From Aureimonas psammosilenae (GTDB lineage: Bacteria > Pseudomonadota > Alphaproteobacteria > Rhizobiales > Rhizobiaceae): a DNA stretch of 64,000 nucleotides. Positions 1 through 8,197 of this stretch are shown in pieces (the stretch's first letter is position 1; every line of letters begins with the position of its first letter). Made by a program: the position numbers and the translations under genes. Under the pieces are notes generated by a model that saw nothing but the letters and a program-made list of their open reading frames with translations, did no database searches and was not told the DNA's origin. The DNA lies in the NCBI RefSeq assembly GCF_009176975.1, contig NZ_WEZG01000015.1, forward strand, positions 1-64,000. The letters are read 5' to 3'.

Positions 1-312
<312 letters not shown>

Positions 313-333
313 GACGCTTCTCTTCTGAAAACG

Positions 334-368
334 AAAAAGGCGGGTCGGAAACGGCCCGCCTTTTCTTC
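334..368 (+). terminator. Rho-independent terminator of tuf
   Basis: The sequence reads AAAAAGGCGGGTC, a short GAAAC-type loop, then GGCCCGCC followed by TTTTCTT. It forms a GC-rich stem with an A-tract on one side and a T-tract on the other, starting about 20 bases after the tuf stop. Confidence 0.9.
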
Positions 369-374
369 TGCGCT

Positions 375-541
375 CAGAGTCTGTTTGGGAACTTCCCGGC
401 GGAGGGCCGACGAGGGGTTTTGTGACGCTCGCGAGGCACCAAACGCAGTCGATGCCGGTGGCATCGGCGAGGATTGGTAACGATGCGACGACGGAAAAGC
501 ACCGCCGGACCGACCCGGCGGAGTTTCCAAACAGGCTCTTA
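375..541 (+). repeat. Structured dispersed repeat, copy 1 (candidate RNA element)
   Basis: An approximately 165-base element whose core matches the reverse complement of 27314-27480. Its ends pair with each other: bases 376-395 can pair with 520-539 over 20 consecutive positions, three of them wobbles that are G-U only in plus-strand RNA. Inside lie an accessory stem (438-442 with 474-478) and a perfect hairpin (450-456 with 460-466, loop GGT). The most conserved block between copies is around AAACGCAGTCGATGCCGG and GGCATCGGCGAGG. The element begins just after the tuf terminator and ends on the stop codon of the convergent gene at 539-1213. It does not look protein-coding. Function is unknown. 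Confidence 0.75.
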
Positions 542-1213
542 CGTCTTGAGCCGAAGTCCGGTCAGTTCGGCGAGTTCCGGCTCGGTGGTCGCCACGCGCG
601 GATCGCCGGCGAAATGCGACAGAACCAGCCGATCCTCCTCCACCTGCAAACGGTGGCGTCCGAGCTGGTCGTAGGAATGGCCGGTCTGGGTGAGGGAGAT
701 TCCGGCGAGCACCACTTCCGGCACCCCGAACAAAAGGCCGTAGCACGCCGCCGCGACGCCGTTGCTGACCTTGCCGAGATCGCCGATCTCCTTCAGCGAC
801 ATGCCGCTGACGAGCCTGACGATCTCGTCCCGGTCGAAGCGGGTAAGGGCCGATACGTGACCGATATGGCGATAGGGCTTGTCGAGAAGGTAAAGGCGGA
901 TGAAGCGGGTCGGGCGGTCGCGCAGCCAGATCAGCCCTTCCGTATCGATCTTGTCGTGTTCCAGCCAGGACTTCTTGGATGCGCGGAAGGTGAGGGCCGC
1001 GCGGCCGAGCCCGAGTTCCGCAGCGGTCTTCCCCGCATTGTTGATATCGATGCGCGCGTGAGTGCGAAAAAGGTCCGGCGGCAGCGTCGGCGTCGGGGCC
1101 GCGCCGAGAATCAGCCACGGCCGATCGAGAAGCTTCAGCTTCCTGAGCCACGCTTCACGGCGACGTTTGAAGCGGTCGAGCGGATATCGGCGGTCGAAGC
1201 GGTATTCCTTCAC
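539..1213 (-). CDS. Putative glycosyltransferase, sialylmotif-like (paralogue of 2263-2976)
   Basis: A 224-residue soluble protein without signal peptide or membrane segment. An N-terminal block PWLILGAAPTPTLP followed by ARIDINNAG resembles the nucleotide-binding L motif of GT29 sialyltransferases. A later block, VSNGVAAACYGLLFGVPEVV, resembles motif S. The tail has GHSYDQLGRHRLQVEED, which contains an H-x4-E. It shares these blocks with the product of 2263-2976, so the two are paralogues. The start overlaps the stop of the upstream glycosyltransferase gene by four bases (ATGA), so the two are translationally coupled. The family assignment is inference from motifs; an MptE-like or other Rossmann transferase is possible. 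The stop codon lies at the edge of the structured repeat. Confidence 0.55.
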   Translation of the reverse strand: MKEYRFDRRYPLDRFKRRREAWLRKLKLLDRPWLILGAAPTPTLPPDLFRTHARIDINNAGKTAAELGLGRAALTFRASKKSWLEHDKIDTEGLIWLRDRPTRFIRLYLLDKPYRHIGHVSALTRFDRDEIVRLVSGMSLKEIGDLGKVSNGVAAACYGLLFGVPEVVLAGISLTQTGHSYDQLGRHRLQVEEDRLVLSHFAGDPRVATTEPELAELTGLRLKT

Positions 1214-2190
1214 GGCGCCGCCTGCGGCTTCGTCGCGTGCGACGGGTCGAGTTCGTCGGGAAACTGCTCTTCGATCGCGCGCATCGCCTGTGCGTAGACG
1301 TCGGATTTTTTGCGCTGCCAGCCCTTGGCGGTCCAGATCACTGCGTCCTCGTTGAAATCGAAATCCGCGAGCGCCTTCGGCATCTGCGAGACCTGCAGGC
1401 CGTGGCGGCGCTCCATCCGGTCGGTGAGGTAATGAATAACGGTCTGGTCCACGTGATAAAGCGGCTTCAGTTGCAAGGCCGCCGCGATGGACCGGGCGAG
1501 GGCGCGCGCGAAATGCCCGCCTTTCTCCGTCGGCTCGATCCCCAGTGCGCTGGCGAGGATGCGCCGCCCGACGTCCTTCGGACTATCGCGCTTGATCAGA
1601 ACGACGTCGGCCTTGCCGCGCTCGGCATCGAAGGCCGGCCAGATCGGACGAACGGCGATGCCGTCGATATCGAGGCAGAGGACGGGGCCGCCCGAGGCTT
1701 CCATCACGAGATCGGCAATCAGGAAACGCACGGAAGCATAGTAGATCGTCGGATAGACCAGCGTTTGCGCCAGCTTTCCGCTGTCGGCCGTCCACGAAAG
1801 TCGAACATGTTTCAGGGACGCCGCGAGCTTTCGGACATGCTCTTGCGTTTGCGGCGAAGGTTCGCAGAGATGAAGGTGGAAGAACTCCGTTCGCCCATGC
1901 CGCTCGATCGAGTGCAGCATGGTGATGGCGAAGTTCCAGTAATAGTAGTCGTTGCAGGCGGCGACGAGACAGCCCTGGCGAGCGTCCTTCGGGAACTCGC
2001 CCCGGACGTCATCGCGAAAAGCCCGATAGGCCGGAGCGTAACGTTCCAGCTTCGCGGCGGCTCGTTCGGTTCGCCAACGCAAGCGGAACCTCGTCCAGGC
2101 CGGATGCCATTTCTTCTTGATGACGACGGGTTCTTCGATCTGCAAGCCGGTTCCCTGAAGCTTCGTGGCCGGAATGTCTCCACGCTGCAT
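1210..2190 (-). CDS. Putative GT-A type glycosyltransferase (GT8-like)
   Basis: A 326-residue protein with no membrane segment. A basic N-terminal region (about 70 residues) precedes a nucleotide-sugar-type domain beginning near GCLVAACNDYYYW. The motif LCLDIDGIAVRP supplies a DxD metal and nucleotide-sugar binding signature, as in GT8-like enzymes. A conserved YHVDQTVIHYL stretch follows and could be the acceptor side. The sugar and acceptor cannot be read from the sequence. It is the first gene of a two-gene minus-strand unit with 539-1213 and is divergent from 2263, the two starts being 72 bases apart. No clear Shine-Dalgarno sequence is seen, so the start is the weakest point of the call. 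Confidence 0.65.
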   Translation of the reverse strand: MQRGDIPATKLQGTGLQIEEPVVIKKKWHPAWTRFRLRWRTERAAAKLERYAPAYRAFRDDVRGEFPKDARQGCLVAACNDYYYWNFAITMLHSIERHGRTEFFHLHLCEPSPQTQEHVRKLAASLKHVRLSWTADSGKLAQTLVYPTIYYASVRFLIADLVMEASGGPVLCLDIDGIAVRPIWPAFDAERGKADVVLIKRDSPKDVGRRILASALGIEPTEKGGHFARALARSIAAALQLKPLYHVDQTVIHYLTDRMERRHGLQVSQMPKALADFDFNEDAVIWTAKGWQRKKSDVYAQAMRAIEEQFPDELDPSHATKPQAAP

Positions 2191-2262
2191 AATGGCACTT
2201 GGCCGTGAAGACGAGGCCTTGCCCTGTTGAAGCTTGCCGAACGATCCAGCATCAATGCCGCC

Positions 2263-2976
2263 ATGACCAAACTATCGCCGCGAATGCATCGACGACATGA
2301 GAATTGGCTGCGGGAGCTTGGCATCCTCGGGAAACCTTGGCTCATCCTCGGCGGCGCGCCGAACCCCGTTCTGCCGCCCGAACTTCTCGAGCATCACGCG
2401 CGAATCGATATCAACAATTCCGGCCTGACCGCCGCCAATCTTGGGTTGAGTGCGGCCGACATCACGTTTCGGCGGGCGAAGGCGAACTGGGCGGCGTGGC
2501 CGGAATTCAACACGCGCGGGCTGATCTGGTTCACGAGAACGCCGACGCCGCTTCTCCGCTTCCGCCTTCTGACCAAGCACCGGAAGGCGAGGGTGGAGAA
2601 GCTGATGCGAATGCCGAAAGCCGATCGAACAGAGCTCGTGGAAAGCTTCGTCGGGCGGGAGATTCGCGCCGTCGGCGACCAAGGCAAACCCTCCAACGGC
2701 ATCGTCGCGATCTGCTACGGCCTCGCCTTCGGCGCGCCGGAAGTGGTGATCGCCGGCGTCTCGCTATCGCGCTCCGGCCATTCCTACGACAAGCTCGGCC
2801 GTCCGCGAAAGCAGGTGGCCGAGGATACCTATGCGCTTGAACGGCTGGCATCGGACCCGCGCCTTTCCACCACCGAGCCGGAACTGGCCGATGCCATGGG
2901 TCTCAGGCTCTGGCGACCGCCCATTGCTGCCGATCCGGCAAAAGGGCCAGTTGTGGCCGAGCCCTCGCGCAGTTAA
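2263..2976 (+). CDS. Putative glycosyltransferase, sialylmotif-like (paralogue of 539-1213)
   Basis: A soluble protein of 237 residues if the ATG at 2263 is used; this start matches the length of the paralogue, while a TTG at 2227 is also open. It shares with 539-1213 the blocks PWLILGGAP, ARIDINNSGLTAANLG, a PSNG-containing block (KPSNGIVAICYGL) and GHSYDKLGRP. The first and third resemble sialylmotifs L and S. The H-x4-E seen in the paralogue is not kept here, because the histidine position is proline. It is followed 44 bases later by another glycosyltransferase gene. This mirrors the divergent unit, where the same two gene types are also adjacent. Donor and acceptor are unknown. Confidence 0.55.
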   Translation: MTKLSPRMHRRHENWLRELGILGKPWLILGGAPNPVLPPELLEHHARIDINNSGLTAANLGLSAADITFRRAKANWAAWPEFNTRGLIWFTRTPTPLLRFRLLTKHRKARVEKLMRMPKADRTELVESFVGREIRAVGDQGKPSNGIVAICYGLAFGAPEVVIAGVSLSRSGHSYDKLGRPRKQVAEDTYALERLASDPRLSTTEPELADAMGLRLWRPPIAADPAKGPVVAEPSRS

Positions 2977-3020
2977 GACGCGGGTCTCGCAACGCCGGAA
3001 CGCAAGGGAGCGTACCGCTC

Positions 3021-3710
3021 ATGTCCGCAGAGATCGCTCGGGTCTTCATTGGCTTCGATTCCAAGGAAACGATCGCCTATCACGTCCTTTCCCAGAGCAT
3101 TCTGGAGAAATCCACGATCCCGGTTTTGTTCTCGCCGATCGTTCTCGACAATCTGAACGGCATCTTCACGCGCGAGCGCAATCCGCTTCAGACGACCGAA
3201 TTCTCCTTCTCGCGCTTCCTCGTGCCGGCGCTCTCGAACTTCGAGGGCTGGAGCCTGTTCATGGATTGCGACATGCTGATGCGTGCCGACATTGCCGAAT
3301 TGTGGAAGCTGCGCGACGACAAGTATGCCGCGATGTGCGTGAAGCACGATTATCAGCCGAAGGTGGAAACCAAGTTTCTCGGCCAAACGCAGACCAAGTA
3401 CGAGAAGAAGAACTGGTCGAGCGTGATCCTCTTCAACAACGCCAAGTGTCGCGCGCTGACGACCGACTATGTCAACACCGCGACCGGCCTTCAGCTTCAT
3501 CAGTTCAAGTGGCTGGAGAATGACGACCTGATCGGCGAACTGCCGCCGGCCTGGAACTGGCTCGTCAATGAATACGACCACAACCCGGACGCCAAGAACG
3601 TTCACTTCACCGATGGCGGCCCGTATTTCAACGAATATGCCAAGGACGACTACGCGGACGAATGGTTCGCGGCGCGCGAGCGCACGATGCACGTCACGCA
3701 GCGTTCCTGA
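3021..3710 (+). CDS. Putative GT-A type glycosyltransferase (GT8-like)
   Basis: A 229-residue protein that opens with RVFIGFDSKETIAYHVLSQS, typical of small nucleotide-sugar transferases. Next come the SFSRFLVPAL segment and the acidic motif LFMDCDML, a DxD-type metal site. The C-terminal KNVHFTDGGPYFNEY looks like the HxxGxxKP-type end of GT8-like enzymes. There is no signal peptide. It is the same general fold as the product of 1210-2190 but only distantly similar, so the pair 2263/3021 and the pair 539/1210 look like two versions of one module. It probably adds a sugar to a surface glycan; the substrate is unknown. Confidence 0.65.
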   Translation: MSAEIARVFIGFDSKETIAYHVLSQSILEKSTIPVLFSPIVLDNLNGIFTRERNPLQTTEFSFSRFLVPALSNFEGWSLFMDCDMLMRADIAELWKLRDDKYAAMCVKHDYQPKVETKFLGQTQTKYEKKNWSSVILFNNAKCRALTTDYVNTATGLQLHQFKWLENDDLIGELPPAWNWLVNEYDHNPDAKNVHFTDGGPYFNEYAKDDYADEWFAARERTMHVTQRS

Positions 3711-3771
3711 TCGGCCCCATTGCCGGCGACCCGGGCGGCGGTTTTTCGCCGTTCGGCATCGAGGATGCCAG

Positions 3772-4644
3772 ATGGCCGACTTCCCGATCTCCAGCCTTTC
3801 ATCGGACCCGCACGCTTTCTTCGCCGGGTTCGATTCGATCGTGCTCGTCGCCAACAGTCGCGATGCCGCGAGCGTCTTGACGGCGCCCGGCTTCGGGGCT
3901 CGGCCGCTCTTCGTCTTCTTCAACCGCGTTTATCGAATTCTCGACCAGCCGGCGGTGCGCGACTGCATCCTGATCTCGCGATCCTCGCCGGTGGGCGCCA
4001 GCCTCGTTTACCGCCGGGAACTCGACGACGTCATGTCGCTGGTGCAGGGGCCGCGGTTCCACGGCATCCTGAACGTGCGCGCCCGCGACAAGGAAATGCT
4101 GTCGCCGGTGGAGGACTTCAAAGGCCACCCCATCGGCTTTCTCGATCTCGTGGACCTCGCCCGCCGTTTCTACCCGGCAGGCCGGCGGATGCCCAGCACC
4201 GGCTTTGCCTTCGCGCTCTGGCTGGCGCAGCAGAAGCTGCCGATCCCCATCCATCTCGCCGGCTTCAGCGGCGTGCGCGAAGCGCAATGGCGCGTCTTCG
4301 ACGCCCATGACTGGACGTGGGAGCAGATCGTCCTGAACATCATGTTCAAGAAAAAGCTTCTGCATCCTTTCCTGACCGGCGAGTATTTCGACCGCTGGCC
4401 GGTGGAAGCGCTGACGGCGGAATTCCCCGACATCACGCCGGCCGAGTTCTCCATCACCTCGAACGAGGTTCTGTCGCACCGCCTCAGCGGCACCAACCGG
4501 GTGATCGACCACATCTATTCGGCCCTGCGGTTCCAGCTCGCGATCCGCGACCTGATGCGCCGGTTGCGGCCTCGCTCGCGCAAGCAGCGCACCCGCGACA
4601 AGCTTCTTGCCGAACAAAGCAAGGCAGGCGGCAACGCGGCATGA
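3772..4644 (+). CDS. Sialyltransferase-like (GT29-type motif) protein C
   Basis: A 290-residue soluble protein starting at ATG 3772; a longer upstream open frame has no protein-like features. Motifs in order: IVLVANS (residues 23-29, like the start of sialylmotif L), RPLFVFFN (44-51), PSTG (141-144) leading to IHLAGF (160-165, like motif S), and HDWTWE (179-184), an exact H-x4-E as in sialylmotif VS. The C-terminus is basic. It overlaps the next gene by ATGA and is about the same length with the same motif spacing, so the two are tandem duplicates. The biochemical call is inference. No CMP-sialic acid synthesis genes are in the window, so the donor could be another sugar. Confidence 0.5.
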   Translation: MADFPISSLSSDPHAFFAGFDSIVLVANSRDAASVLTAPGFGARPLFVFFNRVYRILDQPAVRDCILISRSSPVGASLVYRRELDDVMSLVQGPRFHGILNVRARDKEMLSPVEDFKGHPIGFLDLVDLARRFYPAGRRMPSTGFAFALWLAQQKLPIPIHLAGFSGVREAQWRVFDAHDWTWEQIVLNIMFKKKLLHPFLTGEYFDRWPVEALTAEFPDITPAEFSITSNEVLSHRLSGTNRVIDHIYSALRFQLAIRDLMRRLRPRSRKQRTRDKLLAEQSKAGGNAA

Positions 4645-5531
4645 GTGGCGAGAGTCTTCCGACCGACCTCGCCGAATGGGCGACCGTCTTCTCGCGATTT
4701 GCCGACGTGGTGCTCGTCGCCAACAGCGACGACGTGGATCTCGATGCTCTGCGAGCCGCTTTCGGTCCGCGAACGCTCTTCGTCTTCTTCAACAAGACCT
4801 ACAAGGTGCTGGACGGCCCGTTCGAGCGTCCGTCGCTTCTCGTCGCGCGCTCCAGCGAGGCCGGTGCCAATATCGTGTATCGCCGGGAAGTCGAGAAGGT
4901 GCTGAAGCCCTTCGACAGCGAGGCGTTTCTCGGCATCGCCAATCTGCGCGTGTCCGAACGCGAGAACTTCAGCCGCCCTGAGGAGTTCGGGTCGCGCGCC
5001 GTCGGTTTCCTCGATCTGTCGGGCGTCTTCGCGACGATCTATCCGGGTACGCATCTGCCGACGAGCGGCTTTGCGCTGGCACTCTGGCTCGCAGAGCAGC
5101 GCCTCGGCATCGGTATCCATCTCGCCGGCTTCACCGCGCGGCGCAGTGCGCGCTGGAAGCTTTTTGCCGACCACGACTGGACCTTCGAGCAGACGGCGCT
5201 TCGGTTGTTGGCGAATGCCGGTCTAATCCGCCTCACCGGAGAACGCGCGGGCGACCTGCCATTCACCCGTTTCGCCGAGCGTTTCCCGGAGATCGACCGG
5301 GCCGACATCGCCATCGTGGCGGCCACCGTCGTCGCGGATCGCCTGGCGAATACCGACCGGGCGGTGGATCGACTTTTCTCGCTGACGCGCCTGCAAGGTC
5401 GGCTGGATACTTGGTTGCGCTCAATGAAGCCGCAGACCCGCAAGGAGCGTTTGAGGAAAACGCAGGCGGAAGAGGGCGGTTCGCAGCCGCGCGACACGAA
5501 CGGGCTTGCAAAAACGTCGCGATCCGACTAA
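4641..5531 (+). CDS. Sialyltransferase-like (GT29-type motif) protein D
   Basis: A 296-residue paralogue of the preceding protein. VLVANS is at residues 24-29, FVFFN at 47-51, a PTSG variant of PSTG at 140-143, IHLAGF at 159-164 and HDWTFE (H-x4-E) at 178-183. The motif positions agree with the upstream copy to within one residue, which supports tandem duplication with functional constraint. The start ATG overlaps the upstream stop. The C-terminal 40 residues are basic and polar without clear structure. It ends 14 bases before tRNA-Trp, so it is the last gene of the island. Whether it makes the same linkage as its neighbour or works with it cannot be told. Confidence 0.5.
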   Translation: MSGESLPTDLAEWATVFSRFADVVLVANSDDVDLDALRAAFGPRTLFVFFNKTYKVLDGPFERPSLLVARSSEAGANIVYRREVEKVLKPFDSEAFLGIANLRVSERENFSRPEEFGSRAVGFLDLSGVFATIYPGTHLPTSGFALALWLAEQRLGIGIHLAGFTARRSARWKLFADHDWTFEQTALRLLANAGLIRLTGERAGDLPFTRFAERFPEIDRADIAIVAATVVADRLANTDRAVDRLFSLTRLQGRLDTWLRSMKPQTRKERLRKTQAEEGGSQPRDTNGLAKTSRSD

Positions 5532-5545
5532 TCGGAGCAGGCGAT

Positions 5546-5621
<76 letters not shown>

Positions 5622-5753
5622 TCTCACGAAAATCCAGCTTGCTTTCCATCAGGGCTTGTGAATCACCTAAAGCCCCGTTATGAAGCGGCATCTTAAGAAT
5701 TTGGGCGCGCGGGGTGGTCTTCGCTTCGACGCGCCTTCCGCCGTGAGCGCTGT

Positions 5754-5954
5754 ATGGCTGCAAAAAGCAATCCTTTCACCTTCCTGACGCAGGTCCGCAC
5801 CGAGACCTCGAAGGTTGTGTGGCCTTCCCGTCGTGAGACGATGATCTCGACGGTCATGGTCATGGCGATGGTGGTGTTCGCGTCCGCGTTCTTCTTTGTC
5901 GCGGACATGGTGTTCGCCTACGTGATGGGCCTGCTTCAGGGCGCGAGCTTCTGA
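5754..5954 (+). CDS. secE: Preprotein translocase subunit SecE
   Basis: A 66-residue single-span membrane protein, the short alphaproteobacterial form of SecE that clamps SecY in the SecYEG channel. The N-terminal amphipathic part contains the family signature VRTETSKVVWPSRRET, followed by one hydrophobic segment of roughly 25 residues (about 31-58). It lies between tRNA-Trp and nusG, with nusG starting 23 bases after its stop. This is the standard secE-nusG order and they are surely co-transcribed. Confidence 0.96.
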   Translation: MAAKSNPFTFLTQVRTETSKVVWPSRRETMISTVMVMAMVVFASAFFFVADMVFAYVMGLLQGASF

Positions 5955-5977
5955 CAAGCCGGGAACAATCGAGACAC

Positions 5978-6517
5978 ATGACCGCTCGCTGGTACATCGT
6001 TCAAGCTTATTCGAACTTCGAGAAGAAGGTCGCCGACTCGATCGAGGAGCAGGCTCGCCAGAAGGGTCTGTCCGACCTCATCGAGCAGATCGTCGTTCCG
6101 ACCGAGAAGGTGGTCGAGGTTCGTCGCGGCAAGCGTGTCGACGCCGAACGCAAGTTCTTCCCGGGCTACGTTCTTCTGAAGGCCGAGCTCACCGATCAGG
6201 TGATCAGCCTCGTGAAGAACACGGCCCGCGTCACCGGCTTTCTCGGTGAGGACCGTCACTCGCACAAGCCGGTGGCGATCTCGAACAAGGAGGCCGAGGC
6301 CATCCTGCATCAGGTGCAGGAAGGCGTCGAGCGTCCGAAGCCGACCGTTCTGTTCGACATCGGCGAGCAGGTCCGCGTGTCGGATGGGCCCTTCGCGTCC
6401 TTCAATGGCGTGGTCCAGGAAGTCGATGCCGAGCGCTCGCGGCTCAAGGTGGAAGTTTCGATCTTCGGGCGCGCGACGCCCGTGGATCTCGAATTCGGTC
6501 AGGTCGAAAAGGTCTGA
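5978..6517 (+). CDS. nusG: Transcription termination/antitermination factor NusG
   Basis: A 179-residue protein with the NGN domain at the N-terminus (ARWYIVQAYSNFEKKVA, then FFPGYVLLKAEL) and a C-terminal KOW domain (GEQVRVSDGPFASFNGVVQEVD). NusG binds RNA polymerase and couples it to Rho or to ribosomal protein S10. Length and domain order are those of the family. It follows secE and precedes rplK after a 150-base spacer. Start ATG is unambiguous from the conserved first residues. Confidence 0.97.
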   Translation: MTARWYIVQAYSNFEKKVADSIEEQARQKGLSDLIEQIVVPTEKVVEVRRGKRVDAERKFFPGYVLLKAELTDQVISLVKNTARVTGFLGEDRHSHKPVAISNKEAEAILHQVQEGVERPKPTVLFDIGEQVRVSDGPFASFNGVVQEVDAERSRLKVEVSIFGRATPVDLEFGQVEKV

Positions 6518-6667
6518 TCGAAAGCGGGGCGGGGCCTTCGAGGCGCCGCTTCGTTCATGCGCGGAAGGTGAAGCCGGCAGAGCCGTCCGGCTTGAGACCG
6601 CACCGCGCGACTGCAACCCGCCGTTCCTCCTCGGAAGAAGGGCGGACGATTCAACGAGGCAGAGGCT

Positions 6668-7096
6668 ATGGCTAAGAAAATTGCAGGCCAGCTCAAGCTG
6701 CAGGTGAAGGCTGGTTCGGCGACCCCGTCGCCCCCGATCGGTCCGGCCCTCGGCCAGCGCGGCATCAACATCATGGAATTCTGCAAGGCGTTCAACGCGC
6801 AGAGCCAGGAAATGGAGAAGGGTTCGCCCGTCCCGGTCGTGATCACCTACTACCAGGACAAGTCCTTCACCTTCGTCATGAAGACGGCTCCCGTGAGCTA
6901 CTTCCTGAAGAAGGCTGCGAACATCCAGTCGGCTTCCAAGCTTCCGGGCAAGGATGTCGCCGGCAAGGTCACGCGCCAGCAGGTTCGTGAGATCGCCGAA
7001 GCGAAGATGAAAGACCTGAACGCGAACGACGTCGACGCAGCCATGCTGATGGTCGAAGGTTCCGCCCGTTCGATGGGTCTCGAGGTGGTGGGCTGA
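6668..7096 (+). CDS. rplK: 50S ribosomal protein L11
   Basis: A 142-residue L11, part of the GTPase-associated centre of the large subunit. The N-terminal domain has the typical [23 protein letters not shown], and the C-terminal RNA-binding domain ends with the conserved [12 protein letters not shown]. It is separated from rplA by two bases, so the pair is co-translated. L1 usually represses the L11-L1 mRNA in bacteria; no L1 target was confirmed here in the 150-base leader. Confidence 0.98.
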   Translation: MAKKIAGQLKLQVKAGSATPSPPIGPALGQRGINIMEFCKAFNAQSQEMEKGSPVPVVITYYQDKSFTFVMKTAPVSYFLKKAANIQSASKLPGKDVAGKVTRQQVREIAEAKMKDLNANDVDAAMLMVEGSARSMGLEVVG

Positions 7097-7098
7097 CG

Positions 7099-7800
7099 AT
7101 GGCTAAGATCGCAAAGCGCGTCGCGAAGTCTCGCGAAGGCATCGACCGCATCAAGCTCTACTCGCTTGACGAAGCCGTTCAGCTCCTGAAGGAGCGTGCA
7201 ACCGCGAAGTTCGACGAGACCATCGAGATCGCGATGAATCTCGGCGTTGATCCGCGCCACGCCGACCAGATGGTCCGCGGCGTCGTCAACCTGCCGAACG
7301 GCACGGGCCGCACGGTTCGCGTCGCGGTGTTCGCTCGCGGCGCCAAGGCCGACGAAGCGCGCGCCGCCGGTGCCGACATCGTCGGTGCGGAAGAGCTGGT
7401 GGAGCAGGTCCAGGGCGGCCAGATCGATTTCGATCGCGCCATCGCGACCCCGGACATGATGGGCCTCGTTGGTCGTCTCGGTAAGGTGCTCGGCCCCCGC
7501 GGCCTGATGCCGAACCCGCGCGTCGGCACCGTGACGCCGGACGTCACCGCCGCCGTCAAGGCGTCGAAGGGCGGCGCCGTGGAGTTCCGCGTCGAGAAAG
7601 CCGGCATCATCCACGCCGGCGTCGGCAAGGTGTCGTTCGACGCCAACGCCATCGCCGAGAACATCCGCGCCTTCGCGGATGCCGTGCAGAAGGCCAAGCC
7701 GTCCGGCGCCAAGGGTATCTACGTCCAGCGCGTGTCGATCACCTCGACCATGGGCCCGGGCGTGAAGGTCGACCTGTCGTCGCTGTCCGCGACGGCCTGA
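7099..7800 (+). CDS. rplA: 50S ribosomal protein L1
   Basis: A 233-residue L1, which forms the L1 stalk and in many bacteria acts as translational repressor of rplK-rplA. The two-domain layout is visible, with the signature [18 protein letters not shown] near the middle and the [15 protein letters not shown] stretch after it. The gene starts two bases after the rplK stop and is followed by a 397-base leader before rplJ. Confidence 0.98.
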   Translation: MAKIAKRVAKSREGIDRIKLYSLDEAVQLLKERATAKFDETIEIAMNLGVDPRHADQMVRGVVNLPNGTGRTVRVAVFARGAKADEARAAGADIVGAEELVEQVQGGQIDFDRAIATPDMMGLVGRLGKVLGPRGLMPNPRVGTVTPDVTAAVKASKGGAVEFRVEKAGIIHAGVGKVSFDANAIAENIRAFADAVQKAKPSGAKGIYVQRVSITSTMGPGVKVDLSSLSATA

Positions 7801-8197
7801 TCGGATCGCCTGCTCGCCGAGCGGGCTTACAATGGACGAGCGACGCACCCATATGCGTCGCTCACCCTCAACGAATTCCGGGACGCTCGCGCCCCGGATC
7901 AGGGGAAACGGAAACGTTTCCTCGACCTGTCCGAGATTGCAGGCGACGCACGGCCTTTTGGTTGTTCGTCTTAAAAGGCGAAAGCCTGCATGAGATGGGG
8001 TGTTCGATTTTGAAATGTCCGGGTTCGCCCGGATTTTGGTTCGGACTCTCAGAATGCCTTGCGCCGCTCGCGGGTTCCCACGGGAATCCGGGCGCTAAGG
8101 GGACAGGACCCTCGAGCGCCGCCTCCGATTTTGGGGCGGCATAAGGCAACCGGCGAAAGCTTGTGATTCAAAGCTTTCGTCACACTGGAGAGTGGCA
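7801..8197 (+). promoter_or_regulatory. rplJ leader region (candidate L10-L12 autoregulatory leader)
   Basis: A 397-base non-coding stretch between rplA and rplJ. It holds several hairpins. One is a perfect 10-bp stem at 7838-7847 with 7854-7863. A longer fold starts near the TGTCCGAGATTGCAGGC segment (about 7926-7942) and can close with GCCTGCATGAGATGGGG (about 7984-8000). A CCGGGTTCGCCCGG hairpin lies near 8020, followed by ATTTT. This is the position where L10 binds its own message in bacteria. The exact kink-turn was not resolved by eye, so the leader call rests mainly on position and length. Confidence 0.5.
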
